This document shows positions 60,662-64,000 of a stretch of 64,000 nt of DNA, piece by piece. The notes below the pieces were generated by a model that saw only the letters and a program-made list of their open reading frames with translations, was not told the origin of the DNA and did no database searches. Numbering within the stretch: the stretch's first letter is position 1; each line of letters starts with the position of its first letter. Source of the stretch: Actinoplanes sp. NBRC 103695 (GTDB lineage Bacteria; Actinomycetota; Actinomycetes; Mycobacteriales; Micromonosporaceae); NCBI RefSeq assembly GCF_030269485.1, contig NZ_BSTL01000018.1:124001-188000 (forward strand). The letters are read 5' to 3'. Made by a program: the position numbers and the translations under genes.

Positions 60662-60816
60662 CGGTTCACACCCTTAGATAGCAACCCGTTGAACTTGACC
60701 GTGAAGACTCGCGCGCAGGAATGGCACTCCCACGCACCGTGCGACGCCTCGTTGGGCCGCAGATCCTCTTCCCCGCAGTAGGGGCAGTACAGGGGCGCCG
60801 ATCGCGCGTCGCTCAT
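60658..60816 (-). CDS. Small zinc-ribbon protein of the sulfur operon
   Basis: 52 residues. LYCPYCGEEDLRPNEASHGAWECHSCARVF is a clear C-x2-C-x17-C-x2-C zinc ribbon. Both ends overlap neighbours by ATGA: its start overlaps the sulfite reductase stop, its stop overlaps cysH. Small proteins of this kind sit in many actinobacterial sir-cysH operons and may help assembly or electron delivery. Role unproven. Confidence 0.82.
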   Translation of the reverse strand: MSDARSAPLYCPYCGEEDLRPNEASHGAWECHSCARVFTVKFNGLLSKGVNR

Positions 60817-62507
60817 TTGAGGAGCTCCTCGTCGGCCCGGACGACCCAGTTGGCGAACGTCTCGTCCTTCGACGACCGTCCGTCCAGGTAGTGGCGAGCG
60901 AGCTTCTCGACGTACCCGGGAAGCTCCTCTGCTGTGGTCTTGAGGCCGCGCACCTTGCGGCCGAAACCGGCGGTCTGTCCCTGCGCCATGCCGAGGCCGC
61001 CGCCGAGGTGGACCTGGAAGCCCTCGACCTGCTCGCCGTGCGCGTTCATCACGAGCTGACCCTTGAGGCCGATGTCCGCGACCTGCGTCCGCGCGCAGGC
61101 GTTGGGGCAGCCGTTGATGTGGATCGAGATGTCCGCGTCGAAGTCGGCCAGCCGATCTTCCATCCGTGCGACCAACTCCTCGCCGCGGGCCTTGGTCTCG
61201 ACGATCGCGAGCTTGCAGTACTCGATGCCGGTGCAGGCCATCGTGCCGCGCCGCCACGCTGAGGGCCGTGCCTCCAGGCCGATCTCGCGCATCCCGCGGA
61301 TCAGCCCCTCGACGTTCTCGTCGGCCACGTCAAGGACGAGGAGCTTCTGGTACGCGGTGAGCCGGACCCGATCGGAGCCGGCCGCCTCCACCAGGCCGGC
61401 GAGCCTGGTCAGCTGCGTGCCCGAGGAGCGACCGACAACCGGGGCGGCGCCCACGTAGTTGCGCCCGTCCTGCTGCTTGTGCACACCGATGTGGTCGATC
61501 GGCTTGGCCGGCAGCTCCGGCGCCGGCCCGTCCACCAGCGCCCGGCCCAGGTACTCCTTCTCCAGCACCTCGCGGAACTTGGCCACACCCCAGTCGGCGA
61601 GCAGGAACTTCAGCCGGGCCCGGTGGCGCAGACGCCGGTAGCCGTAGTCGCGGAAGATCCCGACGACGCCCTCCCAGACGTCCGGGATCTCGTCCAGCGG
61701 CACCCACACGCCGAGCCGCTCGGCCAGCCGCGGGTTGGTCGACAGCCCGCCGCCGACCCAGAGGTCGAAGCCCGGGCCGTGCTGCGGGTGCACGACGCCG
61801 ACCAGGGAGAAGTCGTTCGACTCGTAGGGCGAGTCGGCCAGCCAGCCGATCGACGACTTGAACTTGCGCGGCAGGTTGGAGTACCGCGGGTCACCGATGT
61901 AGCGGCGCAGGATCTCGTCGATCGCCGGGGTGCCGTCGAGCACCTCGTCGGCCGAGACACCGGCGACCGGGCTGCCCAGCACCACGCGCGGACAGTCGCC
62001 GCAGGCCTCGGTGGTCTGCAACCCGACCGCCTCGAGCCGGCGCCAGATCTCCGGCATGTCCTCGACCCGGATCCAGTGCAGCTGGATGTTCTGCCGGTCG
62101 GTGACGTCGGCCGAGTCGCGGCCGAACTCGGTCGAGATCTCACCGATGGTGCGCAGCTGCTCCAGGTTCAGGGCGCCGCCGTCGATGCGTACGCGGAGCA
62201 TGAAGTACTCGTCCTCGAGCTCCTCCGGCTCCAGCACCGCCGTGCGGCCGCCGTCGATCCCGGCCTTGCGCTGCGTGTAGAGGCCCCACCAGCGGAACCG
62301 GCCACGCAGGTCGGCCGGGTCGATCGAGGCGAAGCCGCCGTGCGCGTAGATGTTCTCGATGCGGGCGCGAACGTTGAGCGGGTTGTCGTCCTTCTTGCTG
62401 CGCTCGTTCGGGTTCAGCGGCTCGCGGTGACCGAGCGCCCACTGCCCCTCGCCCCGGGCCTTACGTGGCCGGGCAGCGGGTCGTGCCGGGGTGCTGTCGA
62501 TCGCCAT
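60813..62507 (-). CDS. sir: Ferredoxin-dependent sulfite reductase (siroheme)
   Basis: 564 residues. N-terminal 30-residue basic leader (PARPRKARGEGQW). Siroheme and [4Fe-4S] binding: CTGIEYCKLA and NGCPNAC (four Cys), plus TDRQNIQLHWI. The Tyr next to Cys in IEYC matches ferredoxin-sulfite reductases with a Tyr-Cys link, which favours sulfite over nitrite, as in M. tuberculosis SirA. AGGAGG lies upstream of the ATG. First structural gene of the operon. Confidence 0.9.
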   Translation of the reverse strand: MAIDSTPARPAARPRKARGEGQWALGHREPLNPNERSKKDDNPLNVRARIENIYAHGGFASIDPADLRGRFRWWGLYTQRKAGIDGGRTAVLEPEELEDEYFMLRVRIDGGALNLEQLRTIGEISTEFGRDSADVTDRQNIQLHWIRVEDMPEIWRRLEAVGLQTTEACGDCPRVVLGSPVAGVSADEVLDGTPAIDEILRRYIGDPRYSNLPRKFKSSIGWLADSPYESNDFSLVGVVHPQHGPGFDLWVGGGLSTNPRLAERLGVWVPLDEIPDVWEGVVGIFRDYGYRRLRHRARLKFLLADWGVAKFREVLEKEYLGRALVDGPAPELPAKPIDHIGVHKQQDGRNYVGAAPVVGRSSGTQLTRLAGLVEAAGSDRVRLTAYQKLLVLDVADENVEGLIRGMREIGLEARPSAWRRGTMACTGIEYCKLAIVETKARGEELVARMEDRLADFDADISIHINGCPNACARTQVADIGLKGQLVMNAHGEQVEGFQVHLGGGLGMAQGQTAGFGRKVRGLKTTAEELPGYVEKLARHYLDGRSSKDETFANWVVRADEELLK

Positions 62508-62598
62508 TCTCGGCGTTCCTCCTGCTGTGGGTGGGCGCGGCGGAACGCTGCACGGCCACTCGCAGGGAGGCTCGCGACATCAATGTCAGGAGAAGGCC

Positions 62599-62634
62599 GG
62601 CGCGTCTATCGCGCCCGACGAAAAAGGTCGGGGC
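62599..62634 (-). promoter_or_regulatory. Overlapping hairpins between leader peptide and sir (attenuator-like)
   Basis: GGCGCG/CGCGCC (62599-62615) and CCCGAC/GTCGGG (62614-62632) share two bases, so only one full stem can form at once. They begin right after the leader peptide stop. Such paired choices are typical of ribosome-stalling control. No U-run marks a terminator, so the outcome could be translational. Confidence 0.4.
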
Positions 62635-62635
62635 G

Positions 62636-62722
62636 TCAGGAAGCCGGACAGATGGCGCTGCGGACGCGGCCGTAGTCGACGTGGCGGCGTGCCACGAAGC
62701 GGCGGTCAACTGCAGCGGTCAT
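62636..62722 (-). CDS. Cys-containing leader peptide of the sulfur operon
   Basis: 28 residues: MTAAVDRRFVARRHVDYGRVRSAICPAS is read with one late Cys. The core RRHVDYGRVRSAICPAS resembles short leader peptides found upstream of sulfite reductase and other sulfur genes in streptomycetes and related genera. In mycobacteria, Cys-coding short ORFs are known cysteine-responsive attenuators. When cysteine is low the ribosome would stall near the Cys codon, changing the hairpins that follow. Mechanism is inferred. Confidence 0.7.
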   Translation of the reverse strand: MTAAVDRRFVARRHVDYGRVRSAICPAS

Positions 62723-62800
62723 GGGCCCCAGCCTGCCACGCGAAGCCAATCTAGGCCAGGGCAGTCCAGATTGCGGGAGTGTAAGTCGCGTCTCAGTGAC

Positions 62801-64000
62801 TCACCGTTTACCAAGGGGCACCACGAGCACGGCCTCGGTGCCGCCACCAGCCCGGTTGCGCAGCTCGATGGTGCCGCGCAGCTCCCCGGTGGCCAGCGCA
62901 CGGACGATCTGCAGGCCGAGCCGTCCGCCGGCGTCCGGGCTGAAGTCGTCCGGCAGGCCCCGGCCATTGTCCGCCACGGTCACGTGCAGCTGCTTGCGGA
63001 ACCGGTGCACGGTGACCACGACCTCGGCGCTCTCCGGCAGCGGACCCTCACCCTCCTCACCGAAGCCGTGCTCGACCGCGTTGATCAGGATCTCGTTCAG
63101 CACCATCACCAGCGAGGTGGCGATCTCGGCGGGCAGCACGCCGAAGGTGCCCTCGCGGCGCATCTTCACCGACATCTCGGTGGCGGCGACCTCGGTGGCG
63201 GCGGTGGCCACCCGGTCCAGGATGCCGTCGAACTCGACCGCCTCGTCGCTGGACATCGAGAGGGTCTCGTGGACCAGGGCGATCGACGCGACCCGGCGTA
63301 CCGACTCCTCCAGCGCCGTCTTGGCCTCCGGCATGTCCACCCGCCGGGCCTGCAGCCGGAGCAGCGCGGCGACGGTCTGCAGGTTGTTCTTCACCCGATG
63401 GTGGATCTCCCGGATGGTGGCGTCCTTGGTCATCAGGGCGCGGTCCCGGCGGCGCACCTCGGTCACGTCCCGGACCAGCACCAGCGCGCCGATCGGCACC
63501 CCGGCCGGGAGCAGCGGCAGCGCGCGCATCAGCACGGTGGCGCCGCGCGCCTCGACCTCCTGCCGCGGCGGCGACTCGCCCCGCAGCGCGGCCAGGATGC
63601 GCTCGGACGCGTCGTTGCCCTCCAGTGGGTCGGCGGCCACCCGGCTGAACAGCATCGCCATCTCCTCGCCGACCAGGTGGGCGTTGAAGCCGAGGCGGCG
63701 GTACGCCGACTGCGCGTTCGGGCTGGCGTAGGTGACCTTGCCGGCCGCGTCCAGCCGGATCAGGCCGTCGCCGACCCGGGGCGCGGACGTGGTCTCGCCC
63801 GGCACCCGCGGCGGCGGGAAGGTGCCGTCGGAGACCATCTGAGCCAGGTCGTCGGCCGTGGTCAGGTAGTTGAGTTCCAGCTGGCTGGGCGTACGCGCGG
63901 TGGACAGGTTGGTGTCCCGCCCGATCACCGCGATCACCTCGGGGTAGGTGTCGGGTTCCACCGGTCCGTACCGGCGCACCGGGATCGCCTCGTGCCGGGC
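62801..64000 (-). CDS. pdtaS: PdtaS-like sensor histidine kinase (5' end outside window)
   Basis: 400 codons visible; the gene continues beyond the right edge. The tail of a GAF-like region (EAIPVRRYGP ... VIAVIGRDTN) is followed by a PAS domain (GLIRLDAAGKVTYASPNAQSAYR). The HisKA_2 phospho-acceptor region IREIHHRVKNNLQTVAALLRLQARR and an HATPase with NEILINAVEHGF and DNGRGLPDD follow. This is the PdtaS type that phosphorylates the RNA-binding antiterminator PdtaR. No pdtaR gene is adjacent on this side. Confidence 0.86.
   Translation of the reverse strand, partial: ARHEAIPVRRYGPVEPDTYPEVIAVIGRDTNLSTARTPSQLELNYLTTADDLAQMVSDGTFPPPRVPGETTSAPRVGDGLIRLDAAGKVTYASPNAQSAYRRLGFNAHLVGEEMAMLFSRVAADPLEGNDASERILAALRGESPPRQEVEARGATVLMRALPLLPAGVPIGALVLVRDVTEVRRRDRALMTKDATIREIHHRVKNNLQTVAALLRLQARRVDMPEAKTALEESVRRVASIALVHETLSMSSDEAVEFDGILDRVATAATEVAATEMSVKMRREGTFGVLPAEIATSLVMVLNEILINAVEHGFGEEGEGPLPESAEVVVTVHRFRKQLHVTVADNGRGLPDDFSPDAGGRLGLQIVRALATGELRGTIELRNRAGGGTEAVLVVPLGKR

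Noticed and set aside
1-64000. CRISPR arrays, insertion sequences, phage genes, rRNA or intact tRNA genes
   Set aside because: Read for spaced direct repeats, transposase motifs and RNA gene signatures on both strands; none found.

Overview
The window is a single stretch of high-GC chromosome from a filamentous actinobacterium, most likely Micromonosporaceae (Actinoplanes or a close relative). This rests on gene content, not on a database search: a WhiB1-type Wbl protein, a nickel superoxide dismutase with its maturation protease, a fused 2-oxoglutarate decarboxylase/dehydrogenase (Kgd), many secreted chitin and glucan hydrolases with CBM5/12 modules, GTG starts, four-base ATGA gene overlaps and third-position GC bias. 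No rRNA, intact tRNA, phage, insertion sequence or CRISPR array was seen. The two terminal genes are cut by the window: a glutathionylspermidine-synthase-like ligase on the left and a PdtaS-like kinase on the right.

Layout from left to right. 1-5100 holds an ATP-grasp ligase with a small exported partner, a PadR - GH13 - FabG gene cluster, and a divergent DedA protein. 5150-9240 is a polymer-degradation block: two CBM5/12-GH18 chitinases and a GH16-CBM6 laminarinase, with a CebR-like palindrome and a recognisable chitinase promoter. 9190-24555 is a mixed housekeeping and lipid region: GCS2 ligase with a Cys-containing upstream ORF, a CoA-disulfide-reductase-like flavoprotein, Nei glycosylase, polysaccharide deacetylase, patatin and acyltransferase, LppX/LprAFG lipoprotein, FHA protein, RocD, ClpP, a serine hydrolase and a third chitinase. 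Four copies of a ~95-120 bp non-coding repeat are scattered through its gaps. 24574-29480 is an unusual four-gene operon: a large membrane M50 metalloprotease-like protein with PqqD, cNMP-binding and FecR-like parts, a small Cys-rich protein, an EF-hand-repeat protein with a leader-like N-terminus, and a lone ABC ATPase. 29716-33856 is a two-component system plus HtrA protease in the order of mycobacterial mprA-mprB-pepD. 33940-35468 is an olsBA-like acyltransferase pair.

35603-37353 is an ABC exporter, followed by Kgd, a DUF6104 peptide, an AAA ATPase, an ECF sigma factor with its likely anti-sigma partner, Pta-AckA, an FkbM methyltransferase, two paralogous lipoprotein hydrolases, an MDR oxidoreductase and malic enzyme. 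53500-54300 is the divergent sodX/sodN pair. 54418-58246 carries regulators (RsbW-like, FadR-like GntR, WhiB1, MerR), a lipid kinase and a small membrane protein. 58252-59165 is a frameshifted LLM oxidoreductase. 59175-62722 is an assimilatory sulfur operon: leader peptide, sulfite reductase, small zinc protein, CysH, CbiX, with attenuator-like hairpins behind the leader peptide.

The most notable points for follow-up are: (1) the dispersed intergenic repeat family, including one inverted pair; (2) an identical 20-bp promoter/operator element in front of two separate chitinase transcription units, one of which appears leaderless; (3) the M50/PqqD/FecR/EF-hand/ABC operon of unknown purpose; and (4) two different Cys-containing short upstream ORFs in front of genes that use cysteine or make it. 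Functions come from motif recognition by eye; nothing was searched or computed.
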